This document shows, one piece after another, positions 44,813 to 53,083 of a DNA stretch of 64,000 bases. Origin of the DNA: Tsukamurella sp. 8F. GTDB lineage: Bacteria > Actinomycetota > Actinomycetes > Mycobacteriales > Mycobacteriaceae. The position numbers and the translations under genes are program-made. The number at the start of each line of letters is the position of its first letter. Within the stretch, counting starts at the first letter, position 1. A model generated the notes under the pieces. The model had not been told where the DNA came from, ran no database searches, and saw only the letters and a list, made by a program, of their open reading frames with translations. The DNA lies in the NCBI RefSeq assembly GCF_029167375.1, contig NZ_JARFTP010000005.1:1-64000 (forward strand), in the 5' to 3' direction.

Positions 44813-45304
44813 ATGACCACTCTCGATTCGATCTCCTTGACCACCCTCGACGGCGGCTCCGCCTCCCTCGCCGATTACGCGGGCAACGCGGTCCTCGTCG
44901 TGAACGTCGCCAGCAAGTGCGGCCTCACGCCGCAGTACACCGGCCTCGAGGCGCTCGCGAAGAAGTACGGGGACCGGGGGCTGACGGTGCTGGGCGTGCC
45001 CTGCAACCAGTTCGCCGGGCAGGAGCCCGGCACGGCCGACGAGATCGCCACATTCTGCTCGACGACCTACGGCGTGACGTTCCCGCTGCTCGCGAAGGCC
45101 GACGTCAACGGCGACGACCGCCACCCTCTTTACGCCGAACTCACCCAGGTCGCGGACGCCGGAGGCGAGGCCGGGGACGTGCAGTGGAACTTCGAGAAGT
45201 TCCTCATCGCGCCCGACCACGCGACGGTGACCCGATTCCGCCCGCGGACCGAGCCCGAGTCCGACGAGGTGGTCTCTGCCGTCGAGGCTGCCCTGCCGCG
45301 CTGA
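44813..45304 (+). CDS. Glutathione peroxidase-family thiol peroxidase
   Basis: 163-residue peroxidase. The catalytic Cys36 (NVASKCGLTPQY), Gln70 (FAGQEPGT), Trp125 and Asn126 (VQWNFEKF) form the GPx tetrad. Cys64 in VPCNQF is a possible resolving residue. Bacterial members of this family normally use thioredoxin or mycothiol systems rather than glutathione, and actinobacteria lack glutathione. ATG at 44813; divergent from marR. Confidence 0.92.
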   Translation: MTTLDSISLTTLDGGSASLADYAGNAVLVVNVASKCGLTPQYTGLEALAKKYGDRGLTVLGVPCNQFAGQEPGTADEIATFCSTTYGVTFPLLAKADVNGDDRHPLYAELTQVADAGGEAGDVQWNFEKFLIAPDHATVTRFRPRTEPESDEVVSAVEAALPR

Positions 45305-45394
45305 GTCCGGCGCCGAGCTCCCGTGCCGAGCCAGTTCAGCGACACGCAACCCGGAGGTGACCTTCGGGCCACCTCCGGGGGTCACACTGAAGCC

Positions 45395-46096
45395 ATGTCC
45401 GGTCTGCTGTATGTCTCCGTCTCCGGGATCTCAGATGCGACCCGCGCCGACGTCGCGTCCTTCGCCTCCGCGATGGACGAGCGTGGCGTGCCGTTGTCCC
45501 TGCTCGTCGCGCCTCGTCTGAAGGGCAAGTACCGGCTGCTCGAGGATTCGAGCACCCAGGCCTTCCTGCGCGAGCGCCGCGCCGCCGGTGACTCGATGGT
45601 TCTGCACGGCTTCGATCAGGCCGCGACGAAGCGGCGGCGCGCCGAGTTCGCGACCATCGGCGAGCATGAGGCCCGTCTGCGCCTCACGGCCGCCGATCGA
45701 GTCCTCGAGGAGGTCGGCCTGCGGACCCGCGTCTTCGCCGCACCGCGGTGGAACGCATCGCCCGGCGCGATAGCAGCGCTGCCCGGCCTCGGGTTCCGCA
45801 TGAACGTCGGTTACACCGCCGTCCTCGACCTCGAGCGCGATATCGAGGTGAAGGCGCGACTGCTCGGTATCGGCGACGGCTTCCTCGCCGAACCGTGGTG
45901 GTGCCGGGCGCTCATCGCCACCGCGAACCGCGTAGCCCGCCGGGGCGGGATCGTTCGCCTCGCCGTCGACGGCAAGCGGCTGTCTGGTTCGGCGCCGCGC
46001 CGCAGCATCCTCGACGCCGTCGATCTCGCCCTGCACCACGGCGCCGAGCCGGTCGCATACCGCTGGCAGCCGCATGTTCATGCCGGCGCGGCTTGA
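45395..46096 (+). CDS. DUF2334-type polysaccharide deacetylase-like protein
   Basis: 233-residue protein with a predicted NodB-like barrel. The MVLHGFDQAA segment (about residues 68-77) holds the DUF2334 histidine, and APRWNASPGAIAALPGLGFRMN is the matching arginine/tryptophan loop. The usual HxxxH metal pair of active deacetylases is not obvious, so activity is uncertain. Start at ATG 45395. No signal peptide is visible. Confidence 0.72.
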   Translation: MSGLLYVSVSGISDATRADVASFASAMDERGVPLSLLVAPRLKGKYRLLEDSSTQAFLRERRAAGDSMVLHGFDQAATKRRRAEFATIGEHEARLRLTAADRVLEEVGLRTRVFAAPRWNASPGAIAALPGLGFRMNVGYTAVLDLERDIEVKARLLGIGDGFLAEPWWCRALIATANRVARRGGIVRLAVDGKRLSGSAPRRSILDAVDLALHHGAEPVAYRWQPHVHAGAA

Positions 46097-46106
46097 GGGT
46101 TCCGAT

Positions 46107-46120
46107 TTAGGATCACCTAA
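46107..46120. promoter_or_regulatory. Iron-box-like palindrome (DtxR/IdeR type)
   Basis: TTAGG-ATCA-CCTAA is a perfect 5-4-5 palindrome with the same arms and spacing as the core of the DtxR/IdeR box (TTAGG-N4-CCTAA). It ends 14 bp before the methyltransferase ATG. The outer third of the 19-bp consensus is not conserved. Confidence 0.4.
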
Positions 46121-46134
46121 GTTACGGTGCCTGC

Positions 46135-46938
46135 ATGGCTGTCGAACTGGGCGACGTGCAGGAGACCCTGCTGATCCCGTTGCTGGGCCGAGCGCTGGAC
46201 GCTGAGGCGAAGCAGAGCATCCTGGGGGACCAGAAGGCGGTCGAGTTGGTCGACGCGCTCGACTACGACTTCACGAGGTTCCGCGGCCCGTCGTTGATGG
46301 GATCGGTGCTGCGGGCGTCGATCTTCGACCAGTACGTACGCGATTTCCTCGCGCGGCATCCCGACGGTACCGTCGTGGATCTCGGTTGTGGCCTGTCCAC
46401 CCGGTTCGACCGCCTCGACAACGGGCGCGTTCGCTGGTTCGACCTGGACATGCCCGACACCATGGCCTTGCGCCGCACGTTCTTCGGCGATCACGACCGG
46501 TATGCGATGCTCGACGGCTCACTGTTCGGCGAGGATTGGTGGGACGTCGTCTCGGGAGGGGAGGGGCCGGTGTTCCTGCTGAGCGAGGCCGTCCTCCTGT
46601 ATTTCCCCGATGACGAGGTACGGGATGTGTTGCGCCGCTGGGGGGCACGCTTTCCGGGCAGCCCGGTCGCGTTCGACACGGGCGGTTCGCTGATGATGCG
46701 TAACCAGGACCGCAACGCTGTGTTCGACTCCATCCGCGCGCGCATGGCGTGGGTGTGCGACGACCCGTCGTCGCTGGAGTCACTGGGCCTGAAGCTCCGC
46801 GAGTCCCGCGACTTCGGCCGGGCGCAGGCGAGTGTCGCGCGCCGCTGGCCGCTCAAGTACCGTCTGTTCGCGTCGGCGTTCCGCTGGGCCCCGTTCGTCA
46901 CCACCTATAAGCTCAACCTCTTCGATATCCCGGAGTGA
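46135..46938 (+). CDS. LCM/TcmP-type methyltransferase
   Basis: 267-residue class I methyltransferase of the leucine carboxyl methyltransferase (Ppm1/TcmP) group. Motif I is TVVDLGCGLSTRFDRLD (about 79-95), then RWFDLDMPDTMALRR and a FLLSEAVLLYFPDDEVRDVLRRW segment. Proteins of this type O-methylate small carboxylates in secondary metabolism. ATG at 46135. The iron-box-like palindrome upstream suggests a link to iron supply, but no siderophore genes adjoin it. Confidence 0.88.
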   Translation: MAVELGDVQETLLIPLLGRALDAEAKQSILGDQKAVELVDALDYDFTRFRGPSLMGSVLRASIFDQYVRDFLARHPDGTVVDLGCGLSTRFDRLDNGRVRWFDLDMPDTMALRRTFFGDHDRYAMLDGSLFGEDWWDVVSGGEGPVFLLSEAVLLYFPDDEVRDVLRRWGARFPGSPVAFDTGGSLMMRNQDRNAVFDSIRARMAWVCDDPSSLESLGLKLRESRDFGRAQASVARRWPLKYRLFASAFRWAPFVTTYKLNLFDIPE

Positions 46939-47026
46939 TCCCGGTGACCGCCCGCATCTCGGGCCGCCTGTTCGCTCCGCGCGGCCGGTGTGGATCGCGC
47001 CGGGTTCCGCGCCGCTGAGAGCGCTG

Positions 47027-48739
47027 TCAGGTGGTCGCCGCGCCGTCGTCGCGGGTGAATACGCCGACCCCGGGCTGGATCTCCAGTTCCGTTGCGCGGC
47101 CGTGTGACATCACGAAATCGGCGCGGATCGACGGCAGTCCCCGCACCGTGAAGCCCGTCTCGGTCTTCGGCTCCAGCGTGAACGTTCGGGCGCCCGCGAT
47201 ATCGGCGTGGAGGTGGGTCTGCTGCAGCCGCACCTGTACCTCCAGCTCGCCCATGGTGTACCGCCCGACGAACGCCGCGAGGCGCTCGGGGCCGGACAAC
47301 TCGTCCGAGGTCTGCCGTACGAACACGATGGGTGGCACAGCCGGTTCGAGAGATACTGCGAGAGAGGCGATCTCCCCGTCGGCATCGGCCGTGAAAGTCA
47401 GCGGAAGCGGCACCTCGATCGCACCGTAGTGCAGATCCCACGTGTCGAAGTGGCGATGCGTCGCGTCGAAGTCGAGCTCGCCGAGCCGCGCGTGCAGTCC
47501 GTCCTCGTCCACCGTGACCGAGAGCGTCCCGTAGCCGAGGTGCCGGTATTCGCCGGAGTACGCACCGAGGCCGTGCGAGGGTGGAGCATCGACCGCTGTC
47601 GCCCGCCTGCGGTCGATCGCCTCCCGGCCGCCCTGCCGCGCCGCCTGCTGCAGGCCCCGAAGGCGTTCGCCCCAGGGGAGTACCGGCAGGTCCAGAAGAT
47701 CGTCCAGGACGAGGTCGCAGGCCACATCGGGAAGTGGGGAACCGTGTTGATTGGTGAGGACCACTACGCCTGCACCGACCGATGGCGCCATGGCCACCTT
47801 CGCCGTGTAACCGTCGATCGCGCCGCCGTGATGGACCACGCGATGACCGCGGTAGCTCTCCAGCGCCCATCCGAGGCCGTATCCGATTCCGAAACGTTCA
47901 GGCCACAAGGCGGTCTGCTCGGCGACCGCCATGGCTGGCGCGTACAGCGTCTTCAGGGCCGACGGCGGGACGACCTCCCGTCCGTCGATGCACCCGTCAC
48001 CGAGGTTGGCCACCATCCAGCGGGCCAGATCGGTCACGGACGAGTAGATGCTGCCGGCGGGCCCGCACACCGGAAAGTCTTTGGGAGGCAACTCCTCGGG
48101 GCCGGTCTCTCGTTCGCGGTAGCCTCGGCTGCAGTCGTCGAAGAGCCGCGCCGCCGCCGGCGAGAAGCAGGTATCGGTCATCCCGAGCGGCGCGAGCAGA
48201 CGCTCGTGAACCGCCTCCTCCCACGTGGATCCAAGCAGTTCGCCTGCCAGATAGCCTGCGACGAGATACATCAGGTTGTTGTATTGCCACGTCTGTCGGA
48301 ACGTCCTGTTCGGTTCGAGATGGCGCAATCGCTCCACCATCTCCCGCCGACTCAAGTCCGGATTCGCATACCAGGTGAAGTCGTGGCGCGGGAGTCCTGA
48401 ATCGTGGCAGAGCAGATCGCGTGGCGTGATCAACTCGGTCGCGATGGGATCGCGGAGCCGGAATCGTGGCAGATACTCGCGAACCGGCCTATCCCACTCG
48501 AGCAGACCGTCACCGACCAGCGCGGCGAGAAGTGTTGCGGTGAAGGCCTTGGTGGTCGAGCCGATAGCGAACAGCGTGTGCTCGGTCGCCGGTAGACCGG
48601 CATCGACATCACGCAGTCCGAGGCCCCTTGCCAGTTCCACGCGGCCGTCCCGGACCACCGCCACCGCCATAGCCGGCGCAGCGAAGCGCTGCCGTTCGCG
48701 CTCGAGCGCCCCCGTCAGGCCTTCCATCCCGGTGTTCAC
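47027..48739 (-). CDS. Beta-lactamase-related serine hydrolase with C-terminal beta domains
   Basis: 570-residue serine hydrolase of the class C beta-lactamase/esterase fold (about 5-350). Active-site elements are Ser61-Thr-Thr-Lys64, Tyr154-Asn-Asn and HGG in VVHHGGAIDGY. The C-terminal 200 residues contain DUF3471-like beta domains. No signal peptide is seen, so it is probably cytoplasmic and perhaps an esterase. GTG 48739 overlaps the kstR2-like stop (GTGA); an ATG at 48727 is possible. It is the last gene of the steroid operon, and its role there is not described as far as I know. Confidence 0.85.
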   Translation of the reverse strand: MNTGMEGLTGALERERQRFAAPAMAVAVVRDGRVELARGLGLRDVDAGLPATEHTLFAIGSTTKAFTATLLAALVGDGLLEWDRPVREYLPRFRLRDPIATELITPRDLLCHDSGLPRHDFTWYANPDLSRREMVERLRHLEPNRTFRQTWQYNNLMYLVAGYLAGELLGSTWEEAVHERLLAPLGMTDTCFSPAAARLFDDCSRGYRERETGPEELPPKDFPVCGPAGSIYSSVTDLARWMVANLGDGCIDGREVVPPSALKTLYAPAMAVAEQTALWPERFGIGYGLGWALESYRGHRVVHHGGAIDGYTAKVAMAPSVGAGVVVLTNQHGSPLPDVACDLVLDDLLDLPVLPWGERLRGLQQAARQGGREAIDRRRATAVDAPPSHGLGAYSGEYRHLGYGTLSVTVDEDGLHARLGELDFDATHRHFDTWDLHYGAIEVPLPLTFTADADGEIASLAVSLEPAVPPIVFVRQTSDELSGPERLAAFVGRYTMGELEVQVRLQQTHLHADIAGARTFTLEPKTETGFTVRGLPSIRADFVMSHGRATELEIQPGVGVFTRDDGAATT

Positions 48740-49374
48740 ACGAACCGCCCCGATTCCCCGCGCTCTGCGAGGAGCCCACCGTAGAAGAGATCGATGAACT
48801 GCTCGGCGAGTTTGTCGTGGCGGAGCCGACCGCGAGGGCGGTACCACTCGACCGTGGACCAGATGGAATCGCGGGCGAAGCGGTACGACACGCTGTGGTC
48901 CAGGCCCGCGCGGAACTCACCGGATTCGCTCCCGGCCGCGAAGACCTGCAACCACAGCTTGTTGATCCGCTCGCCGGTGCGCAGCACGAACGCGAACTCG
49001 GGTTGGTGCGTGAACAGGCTGGTCTCGTTCTGGTACAGCGCAACCGCGTGCGGCTGCTCGTGGATGGTCTGGAAAGACGAGCGGATCAGCTGCTCCAGCA
49101 CCGTGCTCGGCGGGCCACCGGCATCGACGATGTCGGTGAAGCGCCGCAGCAGCCCCTCCATGAAGTCGCGCAGCACCTCGACGAGCATCGCCTCCTTGGA
49201 GGCGAAATGATGGTAGAGACTGCCGGACAGCATCCCGGCGGCTTCGGCGATGTCCCGCACCGTCGTCTGCGCGTATCCCTTGGTGGCGAACAACTCTGCG
49301 GCGATGCCGAGCAACTCCTCGCGCCGGTCCGTCCCGGACTCACGCCGTGCCCTCGTCGTACCGCGCGGCGCCAT
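48736..49374 (-). CDS. kstR2: TetR repressor, KstR2-like
   Basis: 212-residue TetR protein. The helix-turn-helix region (about 18-62) has the KstR2 pattern TTVRDIAEAAGMLSGSLYHHFASKE. The ligand domain keeps RFARDSIWSTVEWYRPRGRL, close to KstR2 of M. tuberculosis. KstR2 represses genes for HIP degradation and is released by HIP-CoA. It lies inside the operon it would control, 13 bp after the ipdC-like gene, and a KstR2 motif stands at 56267-56280. Confidence 0.85.
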   Translation of the reverse strand: MAPRGTTRARRESGTDRREELLGIAAELFATKGYAQTTVRDIAEAAGMLSGSLYHHFASKEAMLVEVLRDFMEGLLRRFTDIVDAGGPPSTVLEQLIRSSFQTIHEQPHAVALYQNETSLFTHQPEFAFVLRTGERINKLWLQVFAAGSESGEFRAGLDHSVSYRFARDSIWSTVEWYRPRGRLRHDKLAEQFIDLFYGGLLAERGESGRFV

Positions 49375-49387
49375 CGCCCACCTGCCT

Positions 49388-50499
49388 TCACCCTCGAGAA
49401 TCGTCCTCCGCCAACCTAGCAGTTGTTTGTGGGTCGGATGTCGTGAGGCGCGCGAGCTCCGCGAGCCGCTCGACGGCGCCCGCGACGACGCGTTCGACCA
49501 ACTCGGCGCACGTAGGCAGGTCGTCGAGGGCGCCGACCACCTGGCCGGAGGCGAGCATCCCCGCCGACAGGTCGCCGTCGACGAGGCCCGCTTTGAGCAG
49601 CATGGGTGTGTTGGCCGCCATGGCGGTCTGCGCGACGGTGCGGTCGCCCGAGCGGCTCAGGCGTAGGCCGTCGGCGAGGAACTCGCGCCACGGGGTGCGC
49701 TGTGCGCGCCGGAGTTCCAGTGCATGGAAGGCGCTGCGGCGCAACCGGTGCAACGGTCGTTCGTCTTCCAGGTCCTCGACGAACTCGGTGCGCAGCAGGC
49801 GGTGTGGCATGCCGTCGGCCTTGGTGGTGACGACGGTGCCGTCCAGCCGAACTCCAGGTAGCGGTGCTTGACGTGCTCGGGGACCGAGCTGTCCGCGGTC
49901 AGCAGAAACCTTGTGCCCATACCGATCCCGGCGGCGCCATAGGCGAGTGCGGCGGCGAGGCCGCGGCCGTCGAAATAGCCGCCGGCAGCGACGACCGGTA
50001 TGTCGACGGCGTCGAGCACCTGCGGCAGCAGGAGCGATGTGGGAACGGGACCGGTGTGCCCGCCGCCCTCTCCGCCCTGCACCATCACCAGATCCGCGCC
50101 CCACGATGCGACCCTGCGTGCGTGCTTGGCCGCACCCACCGAAGGCATGACGACGACACCGTGTTCTCTCAGCCGCGCGATCAGCTCGGGCCTGGGTGCC
50201 AAGGCGAACGACGCGACCTTGACACCGTGTTCGATCAGCAGCGTGACGCGGTCGCCGGCGTCCGACGCATCGGCCCGAAGGTTGACGCCGAACGGTTTGT
50301 CGGTGCGGAACTTGATCTTCCGGATGGCGGTGTCGAGCTCGCCCGTGGTCATCGTCGCCGACGCCAGGATGCCTAGAGCACCCGCTTCGGCGACGGCGGT
50401 GACGAGGCGGGGCCCGGCGACCCAGCCCATGCCGGTCTGCACGACGGGGTGCGCGACGCCGGTCAGCCGCGTCAGTGGCGTGGACAGGGGGCCGGTCAT
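49388..50499 (-). pseudogene. ipdC: Nitronate monooxygenase-like IpdC gene with a frameshift
   Basis: Two overlapping frames together encode one TIM-barrel FMN enzyme of the nitronate monooxygenase/2-nitropropane dioxygenase family. Frame 1 from ATG 50499 covers residues 1 to about 217, including MVQGGEGGGHTG and GIGMGTRFLLT. Near 49847-49850 the reading shifts, and LDGTVVTTKADGMPHRLLRTEF continues in another frame to the stop at 49388. Restoring one base (GG to GGG) gives about 370 residues, like Rv3553. IpdC is a KstR2-regulated reductase in HIP degradation. A homopolymer sequencing error is as likely as a real mutation. Confidence 0.8.
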
Positions 50500-50523
50500 G
50501 GATCTCCTTCTGCTGTCGCGGGG

Positions 50524-51279
50524 CTAGGTGCGCAGTGCACGACCCGTGGCGACGAACTCGTCGCGGTGTTCATCCGATACGCCCGCCAGGTTGAGCTCGA
50601 ACGTGAACCCCTGCTCGAATCGGTAGCTGCGGTTCACGTCCACGGGGTCGATGCCGTTGAGGGCCTCCTTGGCCGCACGCAACACGCGCGGGTCCTTGGC
50701 TGCGATCTCGCGGGCGACGGCGAGCGCGGCACCGTCCAGTCGGTCGCGCGGGACGACCTCGAGGACCGAACCGTGCCGTGCCAGCTCGGCAGCCGTGATC
50801 CGCCTGCCTGTGAAATAGAGGGCGCGCATGAGGTGCTGCGGCACCAGCCGCGCAAGATGGGTTCCGACTCCCAGTGCGCCGCGGTCGATCTCGGGCACGG
50901 CGATGTAAGCGTCGTCGCTGGCCACCACGATGTCACTGTTGGCCACGAGCCCGACACCGCCGCCCACGCAGAATCCATGGACGGCCGAGACGACGGGGAC
51001 GGGGCACTCGTACACAGCCTTGAACGCCGCGTAACAGCCCTTGTTGGCGCCTAGCAGGGCGGTGAAACCGTCGGTGTTCTGCATCTCCTTGATGTCGACA
51101 CCGGCGTTGAAGCCGCGGCCCTCGGCACGCAGCACCACCACTCGCGCTCCGTCGGCCGCGGCGGTGACGACGGCGTCGGCGATACCGAACCAGCCGGCTA
51201 CCGGCAGCGCGTTGACGGGGGCATAGGCGACGGTGACTACGGCGATCGTCTCGTCGACGAGTTCTGTGCTGACACTCAT
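50524..51279 (-). CDS. echA20: EchA20-type ring-opening hydrolase
   Basis: 251-residue crotonase-fold hydrolase close to EchA20 (Rv3550). That enzyme hydrolytically opens ring D of the steroid remnant HIEC-CoA. Landmarks are AYAPVNALPVAGWFGIADAV, EGRGFNAGVDIKEMQ, GFCVGGGVGLVANSD and the C-terminal YRFEQGFTFELNLAGVSDEHRD, almost identical to the M. tuberculosis protein. The start overlaps the MaoC stop (ATGA, 51276-51279), placing it in one operon. Confidence 0.92.
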   Translation of the reverse strand: MSVSTELVDETIAVVTVAYAPVNALPVAGWFGIADAVVTAAADGARVVVLRAEGRGFNAGVDIKEMQNTDGFTALLGANKGCYAAFKAVYECPVPVVSAVHGFCVGGGVGLVANSDIVVASDDAYIAVPEIDRGALGVGTHLARLVPQHLMRALYFTGRRITAAELARHGSVLEVVPRDRLDGAALAVAREIAAKDPRVLRAAKEALNGIDPVDVNRSYRFEQGFTFELNLAGVSDEHRDEFVATGRALRT

Positions 51280-52160
51280 GTTTTCGTCCTCTGCTCTGGC
51301 TGCGCCGGTCGGTCGAAGGTGAGGTGGCCGCCGGATACCGCGGGACCACGTCCGGTGTGGATGTCGAAATCGGCCGCCGGGCCCCTGGCGCCGATCCCGG
51401 CGCGGTCGGCGTCCCAACCGCGCACGGTGATCGAGTCGCCGGGGAACACGACGCCACTGAATCGCGCTGAGACGCTGCACAGATCGGCCGGGTGTACGCC
51501 GAGACGCTCGGCTGCCGCGAGGCACCCGGCGGCGAGAGTCGCGAGCCCGTGCAGGATCGGCCGGGGCTGCCCGATACCCCGGGCGGCCGCCGGATCGATG
51601 TGGATCCGGTGTCGGTCACCGAGTAGGCGATACAGAGCCGCGGCGTTCTGGGCTATCGAGACCTCCGTCCCCCAGTCGGGCTCAGCTGACGGTGCCGCCG
51701 GTCTCCCGGGCCCGCGCTCGCCACCGAACCCGCCGTGTCCCGGGGCGAACAGCGACCACGTGGCGGTGAAGTACTCGCAGGAGGCCGTCACGTCGTAGAC
51801 CGCTGCCGAGCCCTTGTCCCACACGGCGTCGACGCGGGCGGACAGGACCGCTTCGCCATCGGACGGCAGCCGCCGGTGCACATCCAGGCGTTGCGCGCCG
51901 TGCAGGGCCGACGCGATGTCGAAAGCGCCTGCGGCGCCGAGCACGTCGGGAGCCCACTGTGCGAGGGTGAGCGCGAACGGGGGCAGCACCCGCAGGCGGT
52001 CTTCGTAGACGAGCGAGAGCTGGTCAGCCCGGGCACCGACGGCGAGCGCGAACAGGATCGCGTCGCGTGACGTCCACGCCACGGTGCGTTCGCCGAGTGA
52101 GCAGCCCAGCCACTCCGATGGCGACGCCCCGGGCGACGGCAGCGCGGTCGGTGCGCTCAT
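51276..52160 (-). CDS. Double hot-dog MaoC enoyl-CoA hydratase
   Basis: 294-residue R-specific enoyl-CoA hydratase of the two-hot-dog (HSD17B4/ChsH3) type. The C-terminal hot-dog has the hydratase-2 catalytic patch HRIHIDPAAARGIGQPRPILHGLATLA, with Asp and His. The N-terminal hot-dog lacks it, as is usual. Mycobacterial Rv3538 (ChsH3) is similar. It overlaps the SDR upstream and echA20 downstream by 4 bp each. It probably hydrates an unsaturated acyl-CoA from steroid degradation. Confidence 0.86.
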   Translation of the reverse strand: MSAPTALPSPGASPSEWLGCSLGERTVAWTSRDAILFALAVGARADQLSLVYEDRLRVLPPFALTLAQWAPDVLGAAGAFDIASALHGAQRLDVHRRLPSDGEAVLSARVDAVWDKGSAAVYDVTASCEYFTATWSLFAPGHGGFGGERGPGRPAAPSAEPDWGTEVSIAQNAAALYRLLGDRHRIHIDPAAARGIGQPRPILHGLATLAAGCLAAAERLGVHPADLCSVSARFSGVVFPGDSITVRGWDADRAGIGARGPAADFDIHTGRGPAVSGGHLTFDRPAQPEQRTKT

Positions 52161-53062
52161 GCGCCGTACACCGGCTCGGGCTCAGCTGCCGTCGACAACA
52201 GGCTCCGTACGAGCGCACCGGTCTCGGCCGCGTCCCATCGGCGCCCGAGATCCAAGCGTGGGCCGTGGCGCCAGCCCTCCTCGACGCACACGGCGCCGCC
52301 CTCGACCTCGATGACGCGCCCGGTGACATCTACAGAGTCGATGCTCGCGAGCCAGGCGACGACGGGGGAGACGTTACCCGGGTGCATAGCATCGAAACCG
52401 TCTGCAGGCGCTGCCATCCGCTCGGCGAAGGGCCCCTCGGTCATGCGTGTGCGTGCGGCCGGCGCTATGGCGTTGACAGTGACGCCGTAGCGGGCCAGCT
52501 CGGCCGCCGCCACCGTCGTGAGCGCCGCGACGCCCGCCTTGGCTGCCGAGTACGACGCCTGTCCGATGCTTCCCTGCAAGCCGGCACCCGACGTGGTGTT
52601 CACGATGCGCGCCGCCCGCTGCCGCCCGGCCTTCGACTCGCTGCGCCAGTATGCGGCGGCGAGTCGAGTGGTCACGTAATGGCCCTTGAGGTGGACCCGC
52701 ACGACGGCGTCCCACTCGTCCTCGGAGGTGTTCACCAGCATCCTGTCACGCACGAAACCTGCGTTGTTGACAAGGACGTCGAGGCCACCGAAGGCGTCGA
52801 CAGCTGTCGCGATCGTGCGCCCCACGGCGTCGGCGTCGGCGACATCGGCGTCATCGGCGACGGCCTCGCCGCCGGACTCGCGGATCAGTTCGACGGTTTC
52901 GGCGGCCGGGCCCGCGGAGGTTCCCTCGCCGTCCAGCGACGTCCCGATGTCGTTGACGACGACGCGCGCGCCCTGGCGCGCCAGCTCGAGCGCGTGCTCG
53001 CGGCCGAGGCCGCCGCCCGCGCCGGTGACGATGGCGACGCGCCCGCTCAGGATTCCGGTCAT
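52157..53062 (-). CDS. Short-chain dehydrogenase (Rv3548c-like)
   Basis: 301-residue SDR of the peroxisomal multifunctional-enzyme type. The NAD(P) site is TGAGGGLG (14-21), NNAG is near 99, the catalytic Ser lies in NTTSGAGLQGS, and YSAAK holds the Tyr/Lys. Its length and extended C-terminus match Rv3548c. With the adjoining MaoC hydratase it could act as the dehydrogenase step of one beta-oxidation turn. Its stop overlaps the MaoC start by 4 bp. Confidence 0.88.
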   Translation of the reverse strand: MTGILSGRVAIVTGAGGGLGREHALELARQGARVVVNDIGTSLDGEGTSAGPAAETVELIRESGGEAVADDADVADADAVGRTIATAVDAFGGLDVLVNNAGFVRDRMLVNTSEDEWDAVVRVHLKGHYVTTRLAAAYWRSESKAGRQRAARIVNTTSGAGLQGSIGQASYSAAKAGVAALTTVAAAELARYGVTVNAIAPAARTRMTEGPFAERMAAPADGFDAMHPGNVSPVVAWLASIDSVDVTGRVIEVEGGAVCVEEGWRHGPRLDLGRRWDAAETGALVRSLLSTAAEPEPVYGA

Positions 53063-53083
53063 GGTGTCCTCCGGTCGGATTCT

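Noticed and set aside
49388-50104. Separate 238-residue gene in the ipdC region
   Set aside because: Its first part is nonsense relative to the family, and its second part is the missing C-terminus of the frame that starts at 50499, so it is one frameshifted gene.
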